A stretch of 64,000 nt of DNA, taken from contig NZ_JOJM01000042.1 of NCBI RefSeq assembly GCF_000720325.1, forward strand, positions 15,214 to 79,213, given 5' to 3'. Position numbers and translations under genes: made by a program. The stretch comes from Streptomyces sp. NRRL B-1347. GTDB lineage: Bacteria > Actinomycetota > Actinomycetes > Streptomycetales > Streptomycetaceae. Under the pieces are notes generated by a model. It was not told the origin of the DNA and searched no databases. It was given only the letters and a program-made list of their open reading frames with translations. Of this stretch, positions 52,614 to 61,822 are shown piece by piece; the stretch's first letter is position 1, and the number at the start of each line of letters is the position of its first letter.

Positions 52614-52631
52614 TGAACACCCCCGTGTTCA
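52614..52631 (-). promoter_or_regulatory. Inverted repeat around the oxidase ribosome-binding site
   Basis: TGAACAC and GTGTTCA are perfect 7-bp arms with a four-base loop, ending four bases before the TTG start of the multicopper oxidase. On the oxidase strand the loop and the adjacent arm carry the only ribosome-binding-like G-run. It may be a DNA operator or an RNA hairpin that gates translation. The rest of 52632-52891 holds a TAGGCT -10-like box (52808-52813) facing the next operon and no recognisable gene. Confidence 0.5.
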
Positions 52632-52891
52632 GCTCTGTTTCAGCGTTCACCTCAGAAGACTCCCGGCCCACCACGAAAGTTCCATGAATCCCCTATTCCG
52701 GATAAATCTGGCGAGAGTGCCTGTTCAGGGCGTCGGGGAAGGCTCCTCAGGACCTCGGCCCGGGCGCGGAGATCCGGGTTCGCCCGCGTGAAGGGGCGCC
52801 TCGCCTCTAGGCTGCGGATCCGGGTCCGTGGCCCCCGTGCGCCACGGCCCCCGTCGCACGCCCGGTCCCCCGGCGGAAGGAAGCCCGCCCC

Positions 52892-53407
52892 ATGCCCGAC
52901 GCGCCGCCGCTGCCCGACGCGCCCCGTACGCCCGGCACTTCCGGCGCGCCGCTGCGCGCCGAGCTGCTCCTGGACCAGGACGTCCCCGACGCCCTCGGCG
53001 ACGAGCTGGTCGCCGCGCTCGACGGGCTCGGCGTCCGCACCGCGCGGGTGCGCCGCGCCGTCGGCCACCGCGGCGCGGGCGACGTGCCCTGGCTGGTCCT
53101 CGCCGCGCTGCCGTTGCAGGCGTTCCTCAGCGGTCTGGGCGCGGAGGCGGTGCGGGACGCGTACGCGTCGTTCAAGGCGGCGGTGGGCCGCCTCGCGCGC
53201 CGCGACGGGGCCGCCGCCGCGCCGCCGCGGCCCCTCGTCCTGCGGGACGAGCGCAGCGGTCTGAGCGTCGTCCTGGAACCGGACCTTCCCGCCGAGGCGT
53301 ATGAGCGGTTACTGGGGCTCGACTTGACGGCGTTCCGGGTGGGGCCCCTGCACTACGACCGACAGCAGTCCCGCTGGCGCTCCGAGTTGGACGAGGCCGC
53401 GGGCTGA
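52892..53407 (+). CDS. Unknown small protein at the head of the CHAT/Hsp70 cluster
   Basis: A 171-residue protein not recognised. Visible: a Pro-rich start, a predicted strand-helix-strand (LRAELLLDQDVPDALGDELV), a hydrophobic helix (VPWLVLAALPLQAFLSGL) and a C-terminal beta-alpha unit (LSVVLEPDLPAEAYERLLGL). This order is reminiscent of the small constant components (EACC1 type) found beside effector proteases, but the likeness is architectural only. It has GGAAGGAA before the ATG and ends 26 bases before the TPR gene on the same strand, so it is probably the first gene of the operon. Confidence 0.65.
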   Translation: MPDAPPLPDAPRTPGTSGAPLRAELLLDQDVPDALGDELVAALDGLGVRTARVRRAVGHRGAGDVPWLVLAALPLQAFLSGLGAEAVRDAYASFKAAVGRLARRDGAAAAPPRPLVLRDERSGLSVVLEPDLPAEAYERLLGLDLTAFRVGPLHYDRQQSRWRSELDEAAG

Positions 53408-53433
53408 CCCGGCACCGGCCGCTGATCGGGGGC

Positions 53434-55590
53434 TTGTCAGACGTGGAGGCGCGAGCGGAAACGGCCTGCGCCGAGGGCGAGGCCCGGTGGGCCCGCGGGG
53501 ACGGGCCGGGCGCGGAGGCCGCCTTCCGGCAGGCCGTGGACCTCGCGCGGCCCGCAGGTGAGGACGGCGACGGCCCGCCCGGCATGCCCCTGGCCGTGCT
53601 GGCCCGTGCCCGCGTCGGCCTCGGGCGCGTACGGCTCGGCGCGGGAGACACCGAGCGGGCCCTCGTGGAGTTCCGGCGGGCGCGGGACGCGGACCCCGGC
53701 GGGGCCGCGGCCCCCTTCTGGACGGGCTGCGCGCTCGCACGGCAGGGCGACCTCGCCGCCGCCGACGCCTGCTTCACCGAGGCCCTCGACCGGGAGGACC
53801 CGCACCCGCGCGCCGCCGTCCAACGCGCCTACGTACGCGCCAAGTCGGGCCGCCGCGCCGCAGCCCTCGACGACCTGCGGACGGCCGCCCGCGCCGGGGC
53901 CCTGGACGACGAGGCACGCTGGGTCGAGGCGGCACTCGGCGGCGGCACCCGGGAGACCGCACTACGACTGCGACGGGCCGCGCTCACCGCGCTGGGCGGG
54001 GGCGCACCCGACGGAGGCCGGTCCGCCACGCACGGCGGGGGCACGCCGGACCGGGACCGGGCCGCCGCACTCGGTGGGGACACGCCCGAGCAGGAGCGGG
54101 CCACCACACCCAACAACAACGCACCCCGCCAGAAGCCGGTCACCGAACTCGCCGAGGGCACCCCCGACCAGGACCGGGCCGCCGCGCTCGTCGGCGCCGC
54201 CTGGGCGCTCCGTCGCGAGCGCGGCGCGTTCGTGCCGCTGTACGCGGTGACGCTCGTCGCGGGCGGTCGCCGTGACGTGGCCCTCGGGCTGCTCGACGAC
54301 GCGACCCGGCACGACCCGGCCGACCACCGGGTCACCCACGTACTCGCGCTCGCGCTCACCAACTCGCCCTCCGACACGGGTGGTTCCGTGCTCGAACGGT
54401 GTGTGGGCGCCTGGGGGGCGCTGCTGCACGACGCCGCCTTCTGGGGGCGGATCCGGCGCGGTGCCGCGCGCCGGTACGGCGTCGACGTGCCGGACGACAT
54501 CGTGCCGGACCTGCGCACCGCGCTGCGCGAGCGGCTCGCGCGGCGACTCGCCGACGGCGGCGCGGAGACCGACGCCAGGGTGCCGCCCGACCTGCTGCTC
54601 CAGCGCGAGGCCGAGGCGGCGCGGCTGCTCGAAGCGGCGGGCGGGCTCCCGGGGGCGCCGGTGCGCGGCGGGCCGCTGCGGGTCGCGGCGCTCGGGGCGG
54701 TGCGGGAGCTCGGCGCGTTCGCCGCCGCCCGGGAGGACGACACGCTCGTCCACGCCTTCTCCGAACTCGGCTTCGCACACCTCCAGTTGCACCAAGGACT
54801 GCCCGGTGACGCCCTCGCCGCGCTGGGCGAGCTGCGCTGCCGCGCCTGCCGCGAACGGCCCCGCCCCCAGGGCCCCGGTACCGCGCCCGTGTGCGAGGCG
54901 GACTGCGCGCGCTTCGACGAGCTGAACCCGGGCTACGCGGGCCTGGCCGACCGCCGCGCGCGGCTCGCCCGCGACGCCAGGGACCTCGCCCTGCACGCGC
55001 GCGTCACGCTCGGCCACGACCAGCTCGGCGCCGAGCCACCGGACTTCGACGCCGCCGCCGCGTCCTTGCGGCGCGCCCTCGTGCACGCCCGGGAGCTCGG
55101 CCGCTACCGCCAGACCCAGGCGAAGATCGTCGGCCTCGTGCTCGCCACCGCGAAGGACGCCCACCGCGCCGGCCTGATCGGCCGGGCCGTGGCCACCCTG
55201 GAGGCCGCCCGCACCGTCATCGGAGCCAACGAACGGCCGCGCATCGACGGCCAGTTGGCGCGCGCCCTCGCCGACCGCGGCATCATCGAGGCCAACCGCG
55301 AGCACTCCGTGCTCGATACGCCCGCCGCGGACCTGCGGCGCTCGGTGGCCCTGAGCCCGCACGGGCGGCGTGCGCAGCTGAGCCTCGGTATCGTGCTGCG
55401 CGGCCTGGCCCTCCAGCGGTGGGGTTCGGGCAGCCTGTCCGGCGCGCGCGCCGTCCTGGAGGAGGCCGTCGAGGCCCTGACGGCGGCGCTCGCCCACTTC
55501 CCCGACGACCCCGAGCTGGCCGAGGAGCGGCGCCGGGCCCAGGACGAACTCGACTTCGTACGCGAGCAGTTCGACGAGAGCGGGAGGTGA
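53434..55590 (+). CDS. TPR protein with cysteine cluster
   Basis: A 718-residue protein. TPR-like helix pairs occupy about residues 1-150 (ARWARGDGPGAEAAFRQAV, LGAGDTERALVEFRRARD). A low-complexity Gly/Thr/Pro/Asp-rich linker covers 180-255. The C-terminal half carries a cysteine cluster C469-x2-C472-x14-C487-x3-C491, probably a metal site, followed by NPGYAGLADRRARLARD and ADLRRSVALSP. The same order of motifs recurs in the CHAT protein downstream. Start TTG 53434 has GGGGG four bases upstream; GTG 53443 is the alternative. It ends nine bases before the CHAT gene. Confidence 0.8.
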   Translation: MSDVEARAETACAEGEARWARGDGPGAEAAFRQAVDLARPAGEDGDGPPGMPLAVLARARVGLGRVRLGAGDTERALVEFRRARDADPGGAAAPFWTGCALARQGDLAAADACFTEALDREDPHPRAAVQRAYVRAKSGRRAAALDDLRTAARAGALDDEARWVEAALGGGTRETALRLRRAALTALGGGAPDGGRSATHGGGTPDRDRAAALGGDTPEQERATTPNNNAPRQKPVTELAEGTPDQDRAAALVGAAWALRRERGAFVPLYAVTLVAGGRRDVALGLLDDATRHDPADHRVTHVLALALTNSPSDTGGSVLERCVGAWGALLHDAAFWGRIRRGAARRYGVDVPDDIVPDLRTALRERLARRLADGGAETDARVPPDLLLQREAEAARLLEAAGGLPGAPVRGGPLRVAALGAVRELGAFAAAREDDTLVHAFSELGFAHLQLHQGLPGDALAALGELRCRACRERPRPQGPGTAPVCEADCARFDELNPGYAGLADRRARLARDARDLALHARVTLGHDQLGAEPPDFDAAAASLRRALVHARELGRYRQTQAKIVGLVLATAKDAHRAGLIGRAVATLEAARTVIGANERPRIDGQLARALADRGIIEANREHSVLDTPAADLRRSVALSPHGRRAQLSLGIVLRGLALQRWGSGSLSGARAVLEEAVEALTAALAHFPDDPELAEERRRAQDELDFVREQFDESGR

Positions 55591-55599
55591 CTTGAGCCG

Positions 55600-58500
55600 G
55601 TGCACGAGTACGAGGAACTGCGCGTCCGCGTCCGCCCGTTCGGCCCGTCCCGCTTCCTCGTGGCGATGAGCGGGCCGTCCTGCGCCGCGGACGTCATCGC
55701 CGTGGACGGCGAGCCCGCGGCGCTCCGCGCCCGCTGGGACCGGCTCGTCGAGGCCGACCTCGGCCACGCGCCCATGGGTGAGCGGCACACGGTCGAGCAG
55801 CTGCGGGAGCTGGGGCGCGCGGTGTACGGGCTGCTCTTCGGGGCCCCTGCCGAGGGCGGGCGGCCCTACGGCACGCCGTCGGGGAACCGCGGCGGACCGC
55901 CGCCCGGCGGGTTCGCCGCCCCCGGTTTCGGCCCGGCGCACGGGCAGCCGCCCCACACCGCCGACTGTCTGGCCTCCGCCCTCGACCTCGCCCAGCGCAC
56001 GGCCCCCGGCCGCCGCCTTCGGCTCCGCTTCGACCTGCCGCCGCGCCTGCGGGAGCTGCCCCTCGAGGCGCTGTGCGCCCCGGCCGACCTGCCGCACCAG
56101 TCGCTCGCCCTCAACCCCGCCTGTTCGCTGGTGCGTTCCCTGCCCGGCGGCCCACTGGGCCAGCGGCTGCCCACGCCCGCGGACGAGCCGAGCCTGATCC
56201 GGCTGCTCGTGGCCTGCGCGTCGCCGCCCGGCGCGGGCCCCGCCCTGCGCCTGGACGCGGAGGTCGCGGCGCTGCGCCAGGAGCTGCCCGAGGTGGCCGT
56301 GCGCACCACCGTCGTCGAGGCGGCGACCCGCGAGCGCCTGGAGTCGGCCCTCGCCGCGCACGGCGACCTGCCCACGGCCGTGCTGCTCATCGCGCACGGC
56401 CGCTACGACGAGGAGCTGGGCAAGGGCGTCGTCCATCTGGAGACCGAGTCCGGCGGTGTCGACAGCGTCCCCGCCGATCTGCTCAGCGGCATCCTGCTCA
56501 AGGCACCGCGACTGCGTCTCGCCGTACTCAACCTCTGTTCGGGCGCGGACAGTTCGGGCCCGGACGGGGTGCACGCCGAGCCGTTCTCGGGGCTCGCGCA
56601 GGCGCTGATCGCCGGTGGGCTGCCCGCCGTGGTAGCCATGCGCGGGCGCGTCAGCGACGCGTCGGCGGGCCGCTTCAGCCCCGAGCTGTTCAAGGAGCTC
56701 GCGGCCAACCGCACCATCGACGAGGCGGTGTCCACGGCGCGCCGCCGCATCTCGCACCTGCCGCGGCACACCGCCGTCGAGTGGGCGACGCCCGCCCTGT
56801 TCCTGCACGCGGGCTGCCGCCACGGGTGGCTGTTCAAGGCGCGCGAGGTGCGCGACGACGGCGGTGCCGTGGCCGACCCGCTGCGCGAGGGCGCGGACGC
56901 GCTGGGCGCCTTCAGGAACCCGGTCGGACACGTGGCCGCCACCACGCTGATCAGCGCGGCCCGCTTCGAGCGCGACCAGGGCCGGTGGCCGCAGGTGCAG
57001 CGCATCCTGCGCACGCCGACGCGGCAGTACGAGGACGAGCAGCGGCGCCTGCGCGCCGAGGCCGCGTGCGAACTGGCCTGGCCCGACCTGGAGAAGCTGT
57101 GCGAGCTGCTGGCCCACGAGGGCGACGCCGCCGCGGCGGCCGCGCGGCTCGCCGCGGTCCACCATTCGCTGCCGCACCCGCTTCCGGGGCCGCTGACCGC
57201 CCGCGCGGAGCGGCTGCGCCGCGCCGCCGAGCTGCTCGACCGCGCACGGGCCGCGGAGGCCGCCGCCGACTGGGGCGCGGCGATCTCCCTGTACGAGGAG
57301 GTGGCCGCCGCCGGGCTCGGCCTCGCGGAGCTGCCGGAGCGCCTCGCCGCCGCGCGCACGGCCCTGCGCGCCGCCACGGCCCGCGCCGCCGCCGAACGGG
57401 CCCACCGCGAGGGCGACTGGGACGCCGCCGCGCAGGCCTGCGCCGAGGCCCTGGCCCTGTGCCCCGGCGACACGGCCACGGCGGCCCGCGCGGCGTACGC
57501 CCGGGGCCGCTCGGCGGAGTCGGCCGGGCGGTGGCGGGAGGCCGCGACGGCGTACGCGCAGTGCGCGGGCGCCCCGGGCGCCCCGGGCGCGCCGCCAGGG
57601 CCGGTCGTCCTCGACGCCGCCCTCCGCCGGTCCTACGCGTGCGGCCGCGCGGCCGCCGACGACGGGGCCTGGGCGGCCGCCGTCGCGGCTTTCGCGGAGT
57701 GCCGCTCCCCCCAGGACCCGGGCTCCGACGGCTCCCAGGGGCCCCCGGCCGCCGCCCACCTCGACGCCGACGGCCGCTGCGCCTACGCCCGGGCCCGGCT
57801 CTGCCGCGAGCGGGCGGACTGGGACGGGGCGCTCGCCTGGCTCGGCGGGCTCTCGGACTCCTTCGCCGACGTGGCGGACCAGGTCCTGTACGCGCACGGC
57901 CGGGCCGCCGACGCCCGGGGCTCGTGGGCCGACGTCATCGACGGCTTCGGGCGCCTCCCGGACGCCTACGCGGACGGGGACGTGGGGGTGCGCCGCCGCT
58001 ACGCCCGCGCGCGCGTGGCCGCCGACGTGCACCGCGACTGGGCGGCGGCCTGCGCGCTGCTCGCGGGCGTGCCCGACACGGCGCGCGAGGGCACCGTCGC
58101 CCCGCTGCGCCGCAAAGCGGAGGGCCGCCGCGCGGAGGCGCGCCCCGACTGGGCCGCGGCCTGCGCGATCTACGCGCGCGCCTTCGAGAACGGCACCGCG
58201 GCCCCGCAGACCCCGGCAGCCCCCGAGCCGCTGCACCTGTACCTCTACGCCCTCGCCCGCACCCACGAGGCCGCCGCGCGCTGGCACGACGCGCTGCGGG
58301 TCTACCGCGTCCTGCCCGACGCCTGGGCCGACGTGCCCGCGCGGCGGCGCCACGCCGGTGCGCGCGTCGGCGAGGAGCGGGCCGAGGGCGCGGCCGACTG
58401 GCTGGCGGTCGCGGCGGCGTACGAGGAGATCGGCGGCGCGCTTGACGGCGCGGACTGCGCGGCGCGCTGCCGGTACGCACGCCTCCGGGCCGCCGAGGCC

Positions 58501-60957
58501 GAGGGCGAGTGGGCCGCCGTCGTGGTGGCGGCCCAGGCGCTGCGGGGACAGCCCGGCGCGACCGAAACGGCCGCCGTGGCCGCCGTCGACGCGTACGCGC
58601 GCGGCCGCATCGCCGACGCCCACCAGGAGTGGGAGAAGGCCGCCGAGGCGTTCGGCGCGTGCCTGGGGCACCGGGACGCGGACGCCCATCTCGCCTACGC
58701 CCAGGGGCGGTTGCTGGAGCGCGAAGGCCGCTGGAGCGACGCCGCGGCCGCGTACGAGCGGGCCGCGGGACGGCTCGACCGGGCCGAGGTGCGGCGGCGG
58801 CGCCTGCGGCGGCTGCTCGACCTGCTGCCCTGGGCCGAAGGCCTGACGCGGGCTCCGCTGACCGCCGATCCGTTCGCGCTGCGCGACGCCACGTACCCGT
58901 ATCGGGCGCTGCGCGACGCGGGCGTGCACCCCGGCGTGTCGATGGCCGCCGTCAGCGACGCGCCGTACGTCCTCCTGGAGCGCGGCGGCATGTCCTGGTC
59001 CGAGCGTGTCGCCCTGGACCGGATCCAACTGCCGGGCCGCAGACTCCAGTTGGACGCGCTGCTGTACCGCTGGCAGGCACCCGACGCGGTGCGGGACGCC
59101 CTTGCCGCGCTGTCGCCGGACGACGAGCACGCCGGGCCCGGGCTCGTGGACGTGCTGTGCGAGCGCTTCCCCGAGGACGCGCCGCTGCTGCTGCTCCTCG
59201 CGCGCGGCCGGGACGCGGCCGCCGCCGAGTGGGAGCGGCGCCTGGCCGCGGCCCCCGGCGACATGGCCGTGGCGCACGGTCTCGCCGTGGCCCGGCTCTG
59301 GCAGGCCCAGGAGCTGGAGCAGAGCGGCGCCTGGGAACACGCCGCGCGCACCTGGAAGCAGGCGCTCGCCTACTGGTCGACGCTGCTGAGCGACGACGCG
59401 TACTGGGACGGCTGGCGGGCCGAGCGCGCCGCCTGCTACGCCCGGGAGCTGACCCCGGAGGACATGAACCGGCTGCGCTGGGAGCTGAGCCGCCATCTGT
59501 CCGCGCAGCTGTCCGCGTACGAGCAGCGGCACGCCGAGGAGGGCCGGCCCCACCAGGCGGAGGAGTACGGCGAGTTGGCGGCCTTCCTGGAGGCCGAGCT
59601 CGGGGGCGCGCGGGTCCTCAAGGACGTGGGCGGCCTGCCGGGGGTGCCCGGGGCGCGCGGCGCCCTGGCCTGCGGGCCGCACTATCTGCGGCTGCTCGAC
59701 CTGCAACTGCCGCTCGCCGCCCTTGCCGCGCGGCTTGACGCCGCCGCCAAGGACGGCAAGGACCCGGGCGAGTACGCGGCGCGCGAGCTGCGCTGGGCGT
59801 TCTCCGGCCTGGCCCGGTCGCTCGCGCTGTGCGCGGTGCACAAGTTCACGGGGGCCCTGGACGCGCTGCCCGCCTTCCCGACGCTGACCACGCTGCCCGA
59901 CGACTGCGCGGGCCCCGCCGCCGCGGCCGACCCGCGCCGCCACCTCGAGGACTGCGCGCACTGCCAGGACTTCCTGCGCCGCGACCCCGCGTACGTCCAC
60001 CTCGCGCACCGGCACGCGCGGCTGCTCCAGGACGGTGTCGAACTCGCCGTGCGCGCCCGTCTCGAACTGTCCCGCACGGCCCTCGCCGACGGCGAGGACG
60101 GTCTGAGCCGCGCCCTCGAACAGTGGGAGCGCCTGGTGCGGGTCGCGCGCCGCGCCGGGATGTCGGCGCGGGCGAAGAAGGCGGTCGTGCGCACCGCGCT
60201 CGGCCGCGTGGAGGCCCTCGTCAACGAGCCTGCCGGGCCGCGGGCGCGCCGCGGCGAAGGCCTCGACGAGGCCATCGCGCTGGTCGAGGCCGTGCCGCCG
60301 GTGCTGCACCCGCTGGACCGCGAGGTGCGCGACCAGCTGGACGGCAGGCTCTCCTCGCTGTACTCCATGCGCGGGGTGTGGCGCGGCTACACCCGCACCA
60401 AGCACGGCATGCGCTCGGACGTGTACGGCGCCGAGGCCGACCTGCGCCGCGCCCTCGGCCTCAACCCGGCCTCCAACCACGCCCGCGACAACCTCGCCCG
60501 CGCCCTGGTCTTCACCCTCGACGAGCGCGGCGACGCGCTGCCCGGCCGCCTCCGGCTGCTGCACGAGGCGCTCGGCCTGCTCGACGTCGGCCTCGGCCAG
60601 GCCCTCACGCACAACTACCGCGAGACCCTCGGCGAGGCCCTGGAGGAGCTGGACCGGCTGCTCGCCACCGACCTGGGTGTCGCGGGCATGGGCGAGCTGA
60701 TCCGCAGCGACGGCGCGGAGCCGCCGCCCGACGAGGACGACCTGGGCTCCTGGGCCGCCGAGCTGACCGACCGCGCGGAGACCGAACTGGCCCGGGGCGA
60801 CGTGCGCAAGGCCCTGCACCACCTGATCCGCGCGACCCGCGCGGACGCCATGGACCCACGGGTGCGCCGCGCGCTCCTCGACGCGGTGCGCACGTGGCGC
60901 ACCGCCCTGACCGCCGACGCGCCCGGAGCGCCTCCCGCGAAGGGGACCCCGCCGTGA
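55600..60957 (+). CDS. CHAT-domain protease with TPR-like repeats and an embedded J-like segment
   Basis: A 1785-residue protein. The CHAT (caspase-like) domain covers about residues 130-415: His266 in LLIAHGRYDEE and Cys313 in LNLCSGADSSG form the expected dyad, and WATPALFLHAG ends the domain. About ten helical repeats with a conserved W-x2-A follow (about 480-1080). Residues 1098-1156 form a J-like segment close to the next gene's product. A second TPR-like part holds C1436, H1448, C1452 and C1455, matching the preceding TPR protein. The start is GTG with GGGAGG upstream. It would cleave a protein target; the target is unknown. Confidence 0.88.
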   Translation: MHEYEELRVRVRPFGPSRFLVAMSGPSCAADVIAVDGEPAALRARWDRLVEADLGHAPMGERHTVEQLRELGRAVYGLLFGAPAEGGRPYGTPSGNRGGPPPGGFAAPGFGPAHGQPPHTADCLASALDLAQRTAPGRRLRLRFDLPPRLRELPLEALCAPADLPHQSLALNPACSLVRSLPGGPLGQRLPTPADEPSLIRLLVACASPPGAGPALRLDAEVAALRQELPEVAVRTTVVEAATRERLESALAAHGDLPTAVLLIAHGRYDEELGKGVVHLETESGGVDSVPADLLSGILLKAPRLRLAVLNLCSGADSSGPDGVHAEPFSGLAQALIAGGLPAVVAMRGRVSDASAGRFSPELFKELAANRTIDEAVSTARRRISHLPRHTAVEWATPALFLHAGCRHGWLFKAREVRDDGGAVADPLREGADALGAFRNPVGHVAATTLISAARFERDQGRWPQVQRILRTPTRQYEDEQRRLRAEAACELAWPDLEKLCELLAHEGDAAAAAARLAAVHHSLPHPLPGPLTARAERLRRAAELLDRARAAEAAADWGAAISLYEEVAAAGLGLAELPERLAAARTALRAATARAAAERAHREGDWDAAAQACAEALALCPGDTATAARAAYARGRSAESAGRWREAATAYAQCAGAPGAPGAPPGPVVLDAALRRSYACGRAAADDGAWAAAVAAFAECRSPQDPGSDGSQGPPAAAHLDADGRCAYARARLCRERADWDGALAWLGGLSDSFADVADQVLYAHGRAADARGSWADVIDGFGRLPDAYADGDVGVRRRYARARVAADVHRDWAAACALLAGVPDTAREGTVAPLRRKAEGRRAEARPDWAAACAIYARAFENGTAAPQTPAAPEPLHLYLYALARTHEAAARWHDALRVYRVLPDAWADVPARRRHAGARVGEERAEGAADWLAVAAAYEEIGGALDGADCAARCRYARLRAAEAEGEWAAVVVAAQALRGQPGATETAAVAAVDAYARGRIADAHQEWEKAAEAFGACLGHRDADAHLAYAQGRLLEREGRWSDAAAAYERAAGRLDRAEVRRRRLRRLLDLLPWAEGLTRAPLTADPFALRDATYPYRALRDAGVHPGVSMAAVSDAPYVLLERGGMSWSERVALDRIQLPGRRLQLDALLYRWQAPDAVRDALAALSPDDEHAGPGLVDVLCERFPEDAPLLLLLARGRDAAAAEWERRLAAAPGDMAVAHGLAVARLWQAQELEQSGAWEHAARTWKQALAYWSTLLSDDAYWDGWRAERAACYARELTPEDMNRLRWELSRHLSAQLSAYEQRHAEEGRPHQAEEYGELAAFLEAELGGARVLKDVGGLPGVPGARGALACGPHYLRLLDLQLPLAALAARLDAAAKDGKDPGEYAARELRWAFSGLARSLALCAVHKFTGALDALPAFPTLTTLPDDCAGPAAAADPRRHLEDCAHCQDFLRRDPAYVHLAHRHARLLQDGVELAVRARLELSRTALADGEDGLSRALEQWERLVRVARRAGMSARAKKAVVRTALGRVEALVNEPAGPRARRGEGLDEAIALVEAVPPVLHPLDREVRDQLDGRLSSLYSMRGVWRGYTRTKHGMRSDVYGAEADLRRALGLNPASNHARDNLARALVFTLDERGDALPGRLRLLHEALGLLDVGLGQALTHNYRETLGEALEELDRLLATDLGVAGMGELIRSDGAEPPPDEDDLGSWAAELTDRAETELARGDVRKALHHLIRATRADAMDPRVRRALLDAVRTWRTALTADAPGAPPAKGTPP

Positions 60958-61301
60958 TCCAGGACCCCGACGGGCCCCCGAGCCCGTACGACGCGCTCGC
61001 CGAGGCCGCGGTCACCCCGTGGACCTCGCACGCCGAGCTGCGGGACGTGCCGTTCGAGCTGCTCGCCCGGCGCCTGATGACCCCGGCCGCGCAGACGGCG
61101 TGGGACGAGCTGCGCACGGTGCCGGGCCGCCTCCTCGTCGACCTCTTCCTGTACGACGTGGACGTCGCGGCCGAACTGCCGGACGCCGTCGCGGAGATCG
61201 ACCGGCTGCTCGCCGGGGCGACGGGCCCTGACGCCGGGGAGCCGCTGTCCGACGAGGCGGTCGCGCGGCTCCTCGACGAGCTGATCCGGTTCGACGTATG
61301 A
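60954..61301 (+). CDS. J-domain-like small protein lacking HPD
   Basis: A 115-residue protein whose residues 11-70 read like a J domain without the HPD loop: PYDALAEAAV as helix I, AELRDVPFELLARRLM as helix II, and TAWDELRTVPGRLLVDLFLY as helix III, which resembles the YEVLSDPEKRALYD end of true J domains. The C-terminal 35 residues are acidic. It overlaps the CHAT gene (GTGA) and precedes GrpE-like and Hsp70 genes, where a J partner is expected. Without HPD it should not stimulate Hsp70 ATPase by the canonical route. The assignment is inference from pattern. Confidence 0.55.
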   Translation: MIQDPDGPPSPYDALAEAAVTPWTSHAELRDVPFELLARRLMTPAAQTAWDELRTVPGRLLVDLFLYDVDVAAELPDAVAEIDRLLAGATGPDAGEPLSDEAVARLLDELIRFDV

Positions 61302-61317
61302 GATTCGACGTATGAGA
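61290..61317. repeat. 14-bp tandem duplication at the J-like gene end
   Basis: TTCGACGTATGAGA occurs twice in tandem (61290-61303 and 61304-61317), duplicating the last codons and stop of the J-like gene. An ATG inside the first copy opens a five-codon frame that ends in the second. Confidence 0.8.
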
Positions 61318-61366
61318 ACGGCCGAGGACGACCGAGGACGGCCGGGGGACGGATGAGGAGGGCACC

Positions 61367-61822
61367 GTGACCGAGCAGGAGTCCACCGCGGCGGCCGCGC
61401 GCGTCGCGTACGAGGGGGCGCGGGCGCTCGCCGAGCGCGATGCCGCGCACCGCGCGCACACCGAGCGGCTGCTCCTTGCGTGCGCCGACGCGCTCGACGC
61501 GTGCGACCGGCTGCTCGCCGCCGGACCGCAGCGGGACCCGGCGGCGTACCGGCGCAGCGTCCGGCTCATCGCACGGCAGCTGGAGTCGGCCGCGACCGGC
61601 GCGGGCCTGGAGCCCCTGGGCGCGGTCGGCGAGCGCGCGGACCCGGCCACGCACCACGTCGTGGCCGTGCGCCCGGCGCCTCCCGGAGCGGGCGACGACG
61701 AGGTCCTTGAGGTGGCGCGGCGCGGGTATCGATACCGGGGGCACGTGCTGCGCGCCGCCCGGGTCGTGGTCGCCGCCAAGGACAGGACCCAGGCAGCACA
61801 GGAAGGAACGGCACAGGGATGA
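61367..61822 (+). CDS. GrpE-like nucleotide exchange factor
   Basis: A 151-residue protein. The C-terminal beta domain of GrpE is recognisable: ADPATHHVVAV, then a hydrophobic strand and RRGYRYRGHVLRAARVVVA, close to the GrpE signature ending GY...G.vLRpA.V.V. The N-terminal helix is shorter than the long coiled coil of canonical GrpE (about 190-200 residues in total). It would release ADP from the adjacent Hsp70. GTG 61367 follows GAGGAGG. Its stop overlaps the Hsp70 start (ATGA). Confidence 0.78.
   Translation: MTEQESTAAAARVAYEGARALAERDAAHRAHTERLLLACADALDACDRLLAAGPQRDPAAYRRSVRLIARQLESAATGAGLEPLGAVGERADPATHHVVAVRPAPPGAGDDEVLEVARRGYRYRGHVLRAARVVVAAKDRTQAAQEGTAQG

Noticed and set aside
53962..60822. 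2286-codon open frame on the minus strand, opposite the TPR and CHAT genes
   Set aside because: An antisense shadow of high-GC coding sequence: composition is Gly/Arg/Val-rich with no recognisable domains, whereas the plus strand shows CHAT and TPR motifs.
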